A stretch of 64,000 nt of DNA. Source: JBMNKL01 sp050952225 (GTDB lineage Bacteria > Bacillota > Clostridia > Acetivibrionales > DTU013). The stretch is taken from positions 310,001 to 374,000 of the forward strand of contig JBMNKL010000003.1 in the NCBI GenBank assembly GCA_050952225.1, in the 5' to 3' direction. The notes below the pieces were generated by a model, which was given only the letters and a program-made list of their open reading frames with translations, was not told the origin of the DNA and did not search any database. The position numbers were made by a program, and so were the translations under genes. Shown piece after piece: positions 1 through 7,325 of the stretch. Position 1 is the stretch's first letter. Each line of letters begins with the position of its first letter.

Positions 1-197
1 GTCAGCTTCGGGTCTCCGGCCTGCTGCAGCCATGTCGTACCGTTGAACGTGTCACCGTCATCTATTCCCTGGATATCATTGTCTTCCGACAGTGAATACA
101 CGATGTCCGATTCCGCGCCGGCGCATTGCGGGGCTGCGGCCAGGAACGACATGATCATTACCATGCAAAGAAGCAGCGATAAAGCTTTTTTCTTCAT
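1..197 (-). CDS. Secreted protein, N-terminal part (runs off window)
   Basis: The start codon is at 197 with a GGAGGG ribosome site just upstream on the minus strand. The first ~25 residues form a signal peptide: MKKK, then a hydrophobic stretch (ALSLLLCMVMIMSFLAAAP) and a likely cleavage after a small-residue AxA-like region near CAGA. The visible mature part is acidic and polar (SEDNDIQGIDDGD) and reads like the start of an extracellular enzyme or adhesin domain. Only 65 codons are inside the window, so no family can be assigned. Confident as a gene, not in function. Confidence 0.7.
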   Translation of the reverse strand, partial: MKKKALSLLLCMVMIMSFLAAAPQCAGAESDIVYSLSEDNDIQGIDDGDTFNGTTWLQQAGDPKL

Positions 198-571
198 AAT
201 GATGAATCCCTCCTTTATTAAATGTCTGTAATTTATATCTTTGCGTTCTGTAAAACGGTATGCTTGTCCATGATCCGAAAAGTCTTAGTAAATAGAAGCA
301 GACCAAGTATTAAAAGTTAAAATGTAAAATACTTCTATAAATATACTTGCTATTGCCCAATTGAATTGCAATGTAAAAAACTTATTATGTATGTAAATAT
401 TGGAGATATCAACCATATACGCCGTATGCAGGCGATATGGAACATGGGAAACACTCCAGGCAGGAATCTCATATTGAGAATCAAAGAAAAGCAAAGCAAA
501 GCAGGATTGCATTCTGGCGTTCTATTGAAAAACATGATATACTAACTTATCTATAAAATAGAGGTGGCAAT
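198..571. other. Intergenic region, AT-rich
   Basis: Divergent spacer between the secreted protein on the minus strand and the cysteine hydrolase on the plus strand, so it must carry both promoters. I see no convincing coding frame, riboswitch or terminator. The hydrolase has an AGAGGTGG ribosome site immediately before its ATG. Confidence 0.5.
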
Positions 572-1135
572 ATGGGTTACGCCTTAATCATAATTGATAT
601 GCAGGAAGACTTCTTTAAAAATCCCGTACTGAACCAAAAAAGACATCTGCTTGTCGGCGGGATCAATGCTTTAACAGCTATATGCAGGAATGCCGGGGTT
701 CCAATCATATGGATCACCCAGGAATTTGAGCCGGACTTGCATGATGCTTTTATGATAATGAGAGAGAATAATATCTATAAGACCATTAGAGGAACGGAAG
801 GGTGCCGGATTTTAAGTGAATTAAACAGAAATCCGAAGGATTTGCATGTTGTAAAAAAGCGGTATAGTGCTTTTTATAAAACAAATCTTGAAGAGACTCT
901 TAATACACATGGTATAGATACTCTTGTGCTTGCCGGTATAAATACGCATGCGTGCGTAAGGATGACGGCAGTTGATGCATATCAAAGAGATTATAAGGTT
1001 ATTCTGGCAAAGGATTGCATCGCATCATATGACGATGATTTTCATAAAGAATCGCTGAGGTATTTGACAGGCTATATATCTGAAGCTTTAGATAATAAAG
1101 AAATCGAAAAAATAGTAGCAGGAAGCAAGTTCTAA
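572..1135 (+). CDS. Cysteine hydrolase, isochorismatase-like family
   Basis: 187 residues, normal for the single-domain isochorismatase/nicotinamidase fold (a cytoplasmic alpha/beta hydrolase). The expected catalytic triad is visible: Asp9 in IIIDMQEDF, Lys96 in KKRYSAF, and Cys128 in GINTHACVRMTAVDA. The C-terminal part keeps the family pattern ILAKDCIASYD. Such enzymes hydrolyse C-N or C-O bonds of small substrates (nicotinamide, isochorismate, ureidoacrylate and others). The substrate cannot be read from the sequence, and no NAD or siderophore genes are nearby. It stands alone, with its own ribosome site (AGAGGTGG) 6 bases before ATG. Confidence 0.85.
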   Translation: MGYALIIIDMQEDFFKNPVLNQKRHLLVGGINALTAICRNAGVPIIWITQEFEPDLHDAFMIMRENNIYKTIRGTEGCRILSELNRNPKDLHVVKKRYSAFYKTNLEETLNTHGIDTLVLAGINTHACVRMTAVDAYQRDYKVILAKDCIASYDDDFHKESLRYLTGYISEALDNKEIEKIVAGSKF

Positions 1136-1331
1136 ACAGGGACACGGGTTGAAAATACTATTGACGCACGATGGGATATAAATTAGTTTTTATACCAAGT
1201 GTCTGGCTTAAGCAGAAAACCTATAAATTATAGTTAATATATTAGAAAATAATACCGATGATACTATAAACAAGTATTATTGCAAACAAGATTGGCATGT
1301 TATAATTTGGATGAAACCAGGGGTGTCATGT

Positions 1332-1679
1332 ATGAAAGTTGCCTTACCGATTGATACTAATGTGTATTTGAAAAAAATCATATTGGATCTAAAAAGCCGC
1401 AATAATGCCGGAGTAAAAGAATCAGAAAAAGGGGAGTCTGCACCTGCGCCGGCGAAAAATGGAGTTTATGTTTCTACAGGCATAATTGGCGAAAAATATT
1501 CCAACAGAACAAAGGCCGAAAATATAGAATTATTACGTGCAACATTATTAGAAATGGAAGCTAATGCAAAGAAAGTCGGTAAATCAACACATCGAATATT
1601 GAAGTTCTTTAATCTTATAACTAAACAAGAAGACGAGATGGTAGTAATCGATAGAAATACAATTGATATACAAATATAA
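1332..1679 (+). CDS. Hypothetical protein
   Basis: 115 residues from the ATG at 1332, chosen because AGGGGTG lies about 7 bases upstream. An in-frame ATG at 1311 has no ribosome site. The protein has no signal peptide or membrane segment. The middle is low-complexity (Lys/Glu/Ser/Ala/Pro around ESEKGESAPAPAK), followed by a likely helical basic segment (NRTKAENIELLRATLLEMEA) and a C-terminus ending in a short beta-like run (MVVIDRNTIDIQI). I do not recognise a family. A weak promoter (TTGCAA at 1280, TATAAT at 1301) lies just upstream. Confidence 0.5.
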   Translation: MKVALPIDTNVYLKKIILDLKSRNNAGVKESEKGESAPAPAKNGVYVSTGIIGEKYSNRTKAENIELLRATLLEMEANAKKVGKSTHRILKFFNLITKQEDEMVVIDRNTIDIQI

Positions 1680-1698
1680 TTCTAGAAAGCAGCATTTA

Positions 1699-1917
1699 TT
1701 ATAAATTTATAATCTCATCAAAGGTGATAAGTTCTATATTTCCAAGTTTTTTTGATTTATCGGTGCAGCTTTTGGTAAAACCAGTCTTGGCGAAAAGGTT
1801 AAGATGAGCATTGGCGAAGTTGAATAGCTTGCTTTTTTCAACAAGCTTATCAAGAACGGAAATGTCAATGTTTTCGTTTGTCCATTTACATTCGCAGGAA
1901 AGAGCATATCGCGCAGA
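1699..1917 (-). pseudogene. C-terminal remnant of a DUF234-type AAA ATPase
   Basis: Reading the minus strand from about 1917 to a TAA at 1699-1701 gives a conserved-looking tail: SCECKWTNENIDIS, then LDKLVEKSKLF, then NLFAKTGFT and NIELITFDEI. The ECKW motif followed by a 'lfsksgFt' strand is the signature of the nuclease-like C-terminal domain (DUF234) of archaeal-type ATPases common in Clostridia. The N-terminal AAA domain is absent: an in-frame stop precedes the fragment, and cotJC begins beyond it. I read it as a decayed gene end left by a deletion. Confidence 0.55.
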
Positions 1918-1940
1918 AAAGTTTTACCGGATATCGGGGC

Positions 1941-1964
1941 CAGGTGGAGTATTACCTCCACCTG
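1941..1964 (-). terminator. Possible terminator of the cotJ operon
   Basis: A 9-bp perfect inverted repeat (CAGGTGGAG / CTCCACCTG, 6-base loop) lies about 30 bases after the cotJC stop. A second CCACCTGG copy at 1973-1980 could pair instead. There is no clear U-run in the minus direction, so intrinsic termination is uncertain. Confidence 0.35.
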
Positions 1965-1991
1965 CACTGAATACCACCTGGTACAAGGCGG

Positions 1992-2639
1992 TTAATTTTT
2001 TGTTTTTGCCTTGGCAGCCGGGCTTGCGCCAAGGGCCGGGTTTGCTTCCATGCATTCCGGCTTCTTTACATAGAAGGGCTTTTCATTCAGCTTATCCTGG
2101 ACAATCCTCAATGCTTCGCCGAAGCGCTGGAAATGCACCACTTCACGCTCCCTGAGGAACCTGAGGGGATCGATCACATCCGGGTCGTCCGTCATGTTTA
2201 TCAGGTTCTCGTAGGTTGCGCGCGCTTTCTGCTCGGCTGCCAGGTCTTCCACCAGGTCGGCAATAGGATCTCCTTTTGACGCTATATATGCGGCGGTAAA
2301 AGGCACACCGGACGCATTGACAGGGTATATGGCGCGGTCGTGGTCCGCAAAATAAGATCCGAGTCCTTCCTTCTCCAGGACTTTCGGGGGAACGCCCTTG
2401 GTAAGCTGGTATACGATAGTACCAACTATCTCCAGGTGCGCAAGTTCTTCGGTTCCTATGTCGTTCAGCGTGGCTCTTGCAGCCTCAGCGGGCATGGTGA
2501 AACGCTGGCTCAGGTACCTGAGAGAAGCGGCCAGTTCGCCGTCCGGCCCGCCGTATTGCGTGATAATGTACTTGGCCAGCTTAGGATTGCAGTTTTTTAT
2601 TTTAACGGGATATTCCAATTTTTTTTCATAAACCCACAT
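1992..2639 (-). CDS. cotJC: Spore coat protein CotJC (manganese-catalase family)
   Basis: 215 residues beginning MWVYEKKLEYPVKIK, the typical CotJC N-terminus. It is a ferritin-like four-helix protein related to manganese catalases. Metal-ligand type residues occur in the helices (IGTEELAHLEIVGT, DLAAEQKARATYE, EREVVHFQRFGEAL). In Bacillus, CotJC is an inner coat protein made in the mother cell under sigma-E; some clostridial homologues show catalase activity. Last gene of a cotJA-cotJB-cotJC operon on the minus strand, about 40 bases after cotJB. The alanine/lysine-rich tail (ASPAAKAKTKN) is variable in the family. Confidence 0.95.
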   Translation of the reverse strand: MWVYEKKLEYPVKIKNCNPKLAKYIITQYGGPDGELAASLRYLSQRFTMPAEAARATLNDIGTEELAHLEIVGTIVYQLTKGVPPKVLEKEGLGSYFADHDRAIYPVNASGVPFTAAYIASKGDPIADLVEDLAAEQKARATYENLINMTDDPDVIDPLRFLREREVVHFQRFGEALRIVQDKLNEKPFYVKKPECMEANPALGASPAAKAKTKN

Positions 2640-2681
2640 GTTGATAACCTCCTATATTAATAAAATAACGTTGAGCGGTCT

Positions 2682-2930
2682 TTATTGATGCTCCCAGGGC
2701 CATGGGCTCTCGATCCAGGGCCACGGGAACGATCTGCTTGCGTCTGCCGTTAAAGGCCCATACATCCGCTCGAAATTTTCTCTTACCATTTTGTGACGTT
2801 GCGCGGTGTTCGTGAAAATCATAAGCGCCCGCTGATCATATGGATGTGTATTTAGATAAAGGTTCAGCTCAATTAACATAAATTCAAGCGCCATTACTTC
2901 TCTTAGCATTTTTTCCCTTGCGTCATCCAT
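2682..2930 (-). CDS. cotJB: Spore coat protein CotJB
   Basis: 82 residues from the ATG at 2930, which follows an AAGGAGGTG ribosome site. A longer frame upstream overlaps cotJA and is not needed. The family core is present: MLREVMALEFMLIELNLYL, then THPYDQRALMIF. The end is Trp/Pro-rich (FPWPWIESPWPWEHQ). CotJB is a small coat protein needed, with CotJA and CotJC, to assemble the CotJ complex on the forespore. It sits between cotJA and cotJC, as in Bacillus and most Clostridia. Confidence 0.93.
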   Translation of the reverse strand: MDDAREKMLREVMALEFMLIELNLYLNTHPYDQRALMIFTNTAQRHKMVRENFERMYGPLTADASRSFPWPWIESPWPWEHQ

Positions 2931-2985
2931 TAAAAACACCTCCTTATATTCTGCCATGCCGCATTTTTTTACGGCATTGTTCAGG

Positions 2986-3255
2986 CTAGCCGTCGTACGT
3001 GAAGGCAGGGTCCGCGCCGTACGGCCTGTCAAGTTCCGGGAAAATTGTACCCTGCTTAAGCCCTTTTTCGGGCGGATACAGGCAGTGCAGGCATTGAAAA
3101 GGCACGTAAGCATGAGCCAGTCTTGCTCCTACGATTGGCTGGGGATTATAATATTGTTGTTTGCAAATGTCGAATTTGTCGTCCTTCGCGGCAAATTCGA
3201 CATTTGGCATCGGGATATTTGAAAATGCCGCAGGCATAATGTTATTAGTCAACAT
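2986..3255 (-). CDS. cotJA: Spore coat associated protein CotJA
   Basis: 89 residues. The diagnostic CotJA stretch is clear: ARLAHAYVPFQCLHCLYPP followed by KGLKQGTIFPELDRPYG. A GGAGGGAG ribosome site precedes the ATG at 3255. First gene of the cotJABC operon. The N-terminal region (NVEFAAKDDKFDIC) is encoded by a 15-bp perfect inverted repeat, listed separately. CotJA is thought to anchor CotJC in the coat; expression in the mother cell under sigma-E is known for the family but not shown here. Confidence 0.92.
   Translation of the reverse strand: MLTNNIMPAAFSNIPMPNVEFAAKDDKFDICKQQYYNPQPIVGARLAHAYVPFQCLHCLYPPEKGLKQGTIFPELDRPYGADPAFTYDG
3164..3206 (-). repeat. Perfect 15-bp inverted repeat inside cotJA
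   Basis: The arms are CAAATGTCGAATTTG at 3164-3178 and CAAATTCGACATTTG at 3192-3206, with a 13-base loop. The hairpin falls near codons 18-31 of cotJA, so it would form in the message just after the start region. Confidence 0.7.
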
Positions 3256-3370
3256 CGATCTCCCTCCGTCAATAGTTTTTGGTATATTATATTCGCGTTT
3301 ACATAAAAATGTTCTAAAATGATAAGCGGCAAAGCCGGCACATAGCTGCCGCAGGGTTGGCAGATATCAG

Positions 3371-3400
3371 TTGATATTTAACGGGAAAAAATGGTACAAT
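3371..3400 (+). promoter_or_regulatory. Sigma-A-like promoter
   Basis: TTGATA at 3371-3376, an 18-base spacer, and TACAAT at 3395-3400. It would start transcription near 3407, only about a dozen bases before the TTG codon chosen for the following gene. Confidence 0.5.
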
Positions 3401-3418
3401 AGGTCCGGGGGTATTGCA

Positions 3419-3844
3419 TTGAATAAATTGATAAATACTTACTTAACATCGTTTAAAAATCTGTGGAATTCACGTGAAAGCCTTCACTTCAACCACATCA
3501 GAATGAAAGTGCTTCCGCTTATGCTGGCTATGCCGCTTGCAGTCATGGTTGCCGATATGCAATATAGTTTTCTTGGTTTGCAAGCCGACTTCCTTGGTAT
3601 GGACAGCTCTACGGTACTGCAAACCATGTACAGTATCGGCGGTTTCCCGGATCAGAAACATATAGCCTCCTGGGCAGTCGAGGCTACCAAGTATATGTCG
3701 AAACTTGGGATTATCAAGGGGGACTCGCAGGGCAACTTCATGCCAAAGGCCACGACTACCGCGCAGCAGGCGGCCGGTTATGGCACGGCGACGAGGGAGG
3801 CTGCCATCCTGATGTCGGTGAGGACTTATGAAACGATGCAATAG
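3419..3844 (+). CDS. Small exported SLH-domain protein
   Basis: 141 residues from a TTG at 3419 with GGGGG 7 bases upstream. The ATG at 3503 (MKVLPLML) is an alternative start with no clear ribosome site. A hydrophobic segment (VLPLMLAMPLAVMVADM) fits a signal or anchor helix. The second half contains one S-layer homology repeat: HIASWAVEATKYMSKLGIIK, then GDSQGNFMPKATTTAQQAA and REAAILMSVRTYE. Most S-layer proteins carry three SLH repeats, so this is either a minimal cell-wall-associated protein or a truncated relic. It is followed by a strong terminator, which argues for a real single-gene unit. Confidence 0.6.
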   Translation: MNKLINTYLTSFKNLWNSRESLHFNHIRMKVLPLMLAMPLAVMVADMQYSFLGLQADFLGMDSSTVLQTMYSIGGFPDQKHIASWAVEATKYMSKLGIIKGDSQGNFMPKATTTAQQAAGYGTATREAAILMSVRTYETMQ

Positions 3845-3884
3845 GACAGGATCAACCTGATATTTTCATGACTAAGTTAAACGG

Positions 3885-3910
3885 GGCTGCCTGAAAAGGC
3901 AGCCTCTTTT
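3885..3910 (+). terminator. Rho-independent terminator
   Basis: Stem GGCTGCCT / AGGCAGCC with a GAAA loop followed by TCTTTT, just after the SLH protein gene. Confidence 0.8.
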
Positions 3911-4003
3911 GCGGGATGACGGCGGGCAATCTGAAGATTGACCGCCGTAGTACTTGTATCCGTGCCTTACCTCTTGCATAAGGCCGGAATGTATTGAAAC
4001 AGA

Positions 4004-4606
4004 TCATTTCCCTTGACTGTTTGCACGACTGATATCTTCAAGCCTGCCTATAAATCCCCGGAACAGGAACTCTGTCAGTTCGCGGAGGTAGGCTTCTGCG
4101 GCATCCTTGTCTGAAAACTGTTCCATGATTCTTCTGAGGCCGCCCACATAACCGGAGGCAACAGCGTCGAAAAAGGCCGGATTGCTGATGCGGCAAACCG
4201 CGTCCGGAACTGCAGACAGGGCGTATTCACTGAGCTTTCTTGAGATGCAGGAGGTGAAGCGCAGAAGGAATGCGGAGTAGTGCTCGGAGGGACCTAAGGT
4301 AAGGGCCCTGAATACTCTCCTGTGGGCGGACACATAGTCAGCCATCAAGGCTACACTGCGCACAAGACCGTCCTCGGAAAAATCAAAGGTGCGGTCAACC
4401 ATGCCTATGCATTCGTCGACAACCGGAAGCACAACCGCAAGAAAAAGAGCTTCTTTGCCTTTATAGTACTTATAAAGGTTTCCTGCAGAGGTTCCGGCAT
4501 TGCAGGCGATAGAGCGGATTGATGCGGCCTGGAAGCCTTTTTCTGAAAATTCCTTTTCCGCGGAAGCGAGAATGTTTTCGCGGACCTTGAGTTTGGTTAC
4601 CTGCAA
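4004..4606 (-). CDS. TetR/AcrR family transcriptional regulator
   Basis: 200 residues. The N-terminal TetR helix-turn-helix spans about residues 8-55: ENILASAEKEFSEKGF, then ASIRSIACNAGTSAGNLYKY, then KGKEALF. The ligand-binding half is variable, as usual. Third gene of a minus-strand set after the amidohydrolase and the GPH symporter, 40 bases from the latter, with an AAGGAGGTG ribosome site. By position it is the likely repressor of this set and of the divergent SIS/hexokinase pair. A palindrome between the divergent promoters (7246-7257) is the obvious candidate operator. Confidence 0.88.
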   Translation of the reverse strand: MQVTKLKVRENILASAEKEFSEKGFQAASIRSIACNAGTSAGNLYKYYKGKEALFLAVVLPVVDECIGMVDRTFDFSEDGLVRSVALMADYVSAHRRVFRALTLGPSEHYSAFLLRFTSCISRKLSEYALSAVPDAVCRISNPAFFDAVASGYVGGLRRIMEQFSDKDAAEAYLRELTEFLFRGFIGRLEDISRANSQGK

Positions 4607-4645
4607 GGGGAATCACCTCCTTTATTTTCAACTGGCTACAGGAAA

Positions 4646-6022
4646 TCAGCCCTCCTTGCCAAGCTCATTATACATTGGGGATAACCTGAAAGCAACAATG
4701 ATGGCGGCCAGACATGCGGCTGCTGCTATGTAAGGCATGAGATGGGCGCCGAAGACCTCATTTCCGCCGAACACAACATTGCGCAGGTTAGGCCATACGA
4801 GACCGGTGCTGACAGCCCCGACCGCAGCCGTGAACAGTCCCTGGATGGCAAAGTACATTGAGGGGTGGCTCTTGCCGGTTTTCTGCATCTCGACCGCCGC
4901 AAGCTGGGAAGGAACAAGGTAGGGAGCGGAGAAGAAGGCACCGATTCCATAGCTTCCGATGGTGCCGCCGACTGCACCCATTACGAGCCTTGCGGTGGTT
5001 GAAGGAACCCACTTGACATATGCGAATGAGAATGTCAGCATGGCGATTCCGAAGGCTGCAAGAGCGGTCTGGAAGGCAAAGCGGAAGCCCTTCTTTTTCA
5101 TGACCTTCCTGTAGAGGAAGAGCATGAGGGGAACAGGGGCAAAGGCCGCTGTGTTCATTATGGACGTCTGCCAGCCGTTAAGACCCATGGGTCCGCTGGC
5201 AAGAACATTCTGGCCGGAGAGGAACATCTGGAGCCCGAAAAAGAATATGGTAAGGACGGCAATCCAGGAGATGAAGTCCTTGTTGCCTGCGGTGAGACGG
5301 ATGCTCTCCATGATGGGAATATCTTCCCCGTCACTGCCGGGAGCGTCGGGATATTTCTTTTCGGCCCCGGGTATGGTTGAATTTTCCTTAAGCTGGAATA
5401 TGGCTACCATCAAGGTGAGTGCGAGAGGAGCGCAGGCAAGACCGATGAACTTGATGTTGATTTTCAGGCCTATGAACACGGGAATAAGGGCATAGGCAAG
5501 GGCATACTGAACGGTGTCAATGAAGGCCTTCCAGTTGGAAAGGTAGAAACGGTCGGATTCGTTTTCAGTTACTTCGGCGTATGTTCCGTAGTACGTAACC
5601 ATGGTGAGGGTGTACGCGGAGTAGAATATGAGCAGAAGCACACCGCACCAGATGCTGTTGGCAACGCTGTTCTCCTCCATGGAAACGGGGAAGCAGAAAA
5701 GCACATAGCTCAAAAGCATGGGGATGAGACCCACGAGCATTACGGGTCTCCGCTTGCCCCACCTTGACTTCAGGTTGTCCGTGAGTGCAGCGAAGGGCAC
5801 GTCGATGATACCGTCCACAAACTGTGCAATGAACTTTAGGACGGAAAACAGGACTACGGCGATGATGGTCTTATTTGCAAATGTCCAGTACTCGGAGTCT
5901 ACGACAAATCCGGTTTTCTGCAGGGCGTCCACAAGATAAATTGTGATGATGGTGTTGATCAGGTTCGGACCGAACCCGGCCAGCGCATAAAGGGGAAGCT
6001 GTGTTCTTTTAAGCTTTTTCAT
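4646..6022 (-). CDS. GPH-family sugar:cation symporter (MFS)
   Basis: 458 residues with about twelve hydrophobic segments. The glycoside-pentoside-hexuronide signature is present early: FVDGIIDVPFAALTDNLKSR, then WGKRRP, equivalent to D-x-x-x-D-P-x-x-G-x-x-x-D-x-T-x-S-R-x-G-R-R-R-P. A mid-protein hydrophilic loop (around GAEKKYPDAPGSDGED) separates two six-helix halves. Members import sugars or glycosides with H+ or Na+. It overlaps the amidohydrolase stop by 4 bases, so the two are translationally coupled. The substrate is unknown, but the neighbours (SIS protein, hexokinase) suggest a hexose or amino sugar derivative. Confidence 0.88.
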   Translation of the reverse strand: MKKLKRTQLPLYALAGFGPNLINTIITIYLVDALQKTGFVVDSEYWTFANKTIIAVVLFSVLKFIAQFVDGIIDVPFAALTDNLKSRWGKRRPVMLVGLIPMLLSYVLFCFPVSMEENSVANSIWCGVLLLIFYSAYTLTMVTYYGTYAEVTENESDRFYLSNWKAFIDTVQYALAYALIPVFIGLKINIKFIGLACAPLALTLMVAIFQLKENSTIPGAEKKYPDAPGSDGEDIPIMESIRLTAGNKDFISWIAVLTIFFFGLQMFLSGQNVLASGPMGLNGWQTSIMNTAAFAPVPLMLFLYRKVMKKKGFRFAFQTALAAFGIAMLTFSFAYVKWVPSTTARLVMGAVGGTIGSYGIGAFFSAPYLVPSQLAAVEMQKTGKSHPSMYFAIQGLFTAAVGAVSTGLVWPNLRNVVFGGNEVFGAHLMPYIAAAACLAAIIVAFRLSPMYNELGKEG

Positions 6023-7161
6023 CCTCTTTGCCTCCTTTTTCTAAAATATTGTTCAACCTGCTCTATGCAGGATGTATCCGCTTCAAGCTCCTTGTCAAAC
6101 AGGGACATGATTTTAAGGGAGGTCCTGATTCTTCTGCATTCCTTGAGGACGACGCGACCGTTGACGGGAGCCGGGGGCTTGCCGACAAAGCGCCTGAAAT
6201 TGGCACCAAGGATATTTGCAAGGGTCTCGCCGTCAAGATTCAGACACTTCATGGTGAAGCCGCTTTCACTTGAAAGGAATATCCCGTCCCCCGGCACATC
6301 CCGGGAACCGCCGCCGCTGAGGAAGCGTCGGACAATTGCTGCGCGGCATGTGCTTTCCTCGGGGGAAAGGCTGACATCGCCGGAAAGGATGCTTCTCGCG
6401 CCGATGTCGGTACCATAAACAATCCTGTCGGAGTATCTTCTGAAAAAGGCTCCGGCCTTGTCAATATCACGTGAAAAGTTTTCATACATCTCTATGCCCG
6501 GGGTGATGTCGATCATTATGCCGGGATAGCGGTCCATAATGGAGGAGAGACGATCAAGCTGGGCGGACATGAAAAAGAAATGGGCAAATATGATTTTCAG
6601 CCGGGGATGCCGCTCCAACAGGTTCAGAACCTGGGAATACTGGTCTTCGTTGTTTATAAAGCTTTCATCATAGAGCCAGCCCTGTTCGACTGCCCATGAC
6701 GGAGCTATTTCAGCGTCCCAGAAGCTTTCCGGATCGTTCACATGCCACAGGATGGGTATACGCTCTTTTTCGCACCAGTCAAAGAAAGGGTCCCATACCT
6801 CCGAATCCCAGTCGGGAACGGGAAGCATTTTGCGCATTACAGGCTTGCCTTCGATAATCTTGATACCGTCGCAGCCACAGTCCAGCATGCGGCGGGAATA
6901 TTCCGCCATCTTTTTCCCCACCTTGTTTCTGAAGCGAAAAAGAACGCTTACGTCAAGGCTTGAAAAAACATAAAAACGCCCCGGATACATGGCTTTGGCC
7001 ATAAGGGCGTCAGGTACGGAGGACAGGCGCTGCCTGTGAGGAACAGTCACAAGATTGGCCATATCAGTACCGGTGCTGTCCATTATTCTTATCAGTTCCG
7101 CCGGGTCGACGGGAAGGGCGTAATGAATGTGAGCATCGATAACTTCAGATCTGGAATCCAT
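6019..7161 (-). CDS. Amidohydrolase family 2 (TIM-barrel) hydrolase
   Basis: 380 residues from the ATG at 7161. An in-frame ATG at 7179 lies upstream, but the AAGGAGTG ribosome site falls between the two. Metal-dependent amidohydrolase_2 features are visible: VIDAHIHYALP at the N-terminus, WHVNDP mid-protein, IIFAHFFFMS, and IVYGTDIGAR near the C-terminus (HxH, His, His, Asp ligands). The family hydrolyses or decarboxylates small cyclic substrates such as lactones and aromatic acids. First gene of the minus-strand operon, driven by the promoter at 7216-7244. In a sugar locus a lactonase-type role is plausible but inferred. Confidence 0.82.
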   Translation of the reverse strand: MDSRSEVIDAHIHYALPVDPAELIRIMDSTGTDMANLVTVPHRQRLSSVPDALMAKAMYPGRFYVFSSLDVSVLFRFRNKVGKKMAEYSRRMLDCGCDGIKIIEGKPVMRKMLPVPDWDSEVWDPFFDWCEKERIPILWHVNDPESFWDAEIAPSWAVEQGWLYDESFINNEDQYSQVLNLLERHPRLKIIFAHFFFMSAQLDRLSSIMDRYPGIMIDITPGIEMYENFSRDIDKAGAFFRRYSDRIVYGTDIGARSILSGDVSLSPEESTCRAAIVRRFLSGGGSRDVPGDGIFLSSESGFTMKCLNLDGETLANILGANFRRFVGKPPAPVNGRVVLKECRRIRTSLKIMSLFDKELEADTSCIEQVEQYFRKRRQRG

Positions 7162-7215
7162 GGAGTTCACTCCTTGCATATGGTCGGTAAAAGGAAACAG
7201 CGTTTTCTAATAATT

Positions 7216-7244
7216 ATTTTATCATCACGCCGTATTTTATTCAA
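7216..7244 (-). promoter_or_regulatory. Promoter of the amidohydrolase-symporter-tetR operon
   Basis: On the minus strand: TTGAAT (7244-7239), a 17-base spacer, TAAAAT (7221-7216). It faces away from the plus-strand promoter at 7258. Confidence 0.65.
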
Positions 7245-7245
7245 T

Positions 7246-7257
7246 AGACATACGTCT
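7246..7257. promoter_or_regulatory. Candidate operator between divergent promoters
   Basis: AGACATACGTCT is a 12-base palindrome with 10 of 12 positions symmetric. It sits exactly between the two outward-facing -35 boxes. A protein bound here could repress both operons; the local TetR is the natural candidate. Confidence 0.45.
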
Positions 7258-7286
7258 TTGAACCGAGTGGGAACAGGTGATATAAT
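7258..7286 (+). promoter_or_regulatory. Promoter of the SIS-hexokinase operon
   Basis: TTGAAC at 7258-7263, a 17-base spacer, TATAAT at 7281-7286. About 40 bases separate it from the GTG start of the SIS gene. Confidence 0.7.
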
Positions 7287-7325
7287 AAAATAAAAGAAAA
7301 CAGGGTTTTTTAGGAGGATATTACC

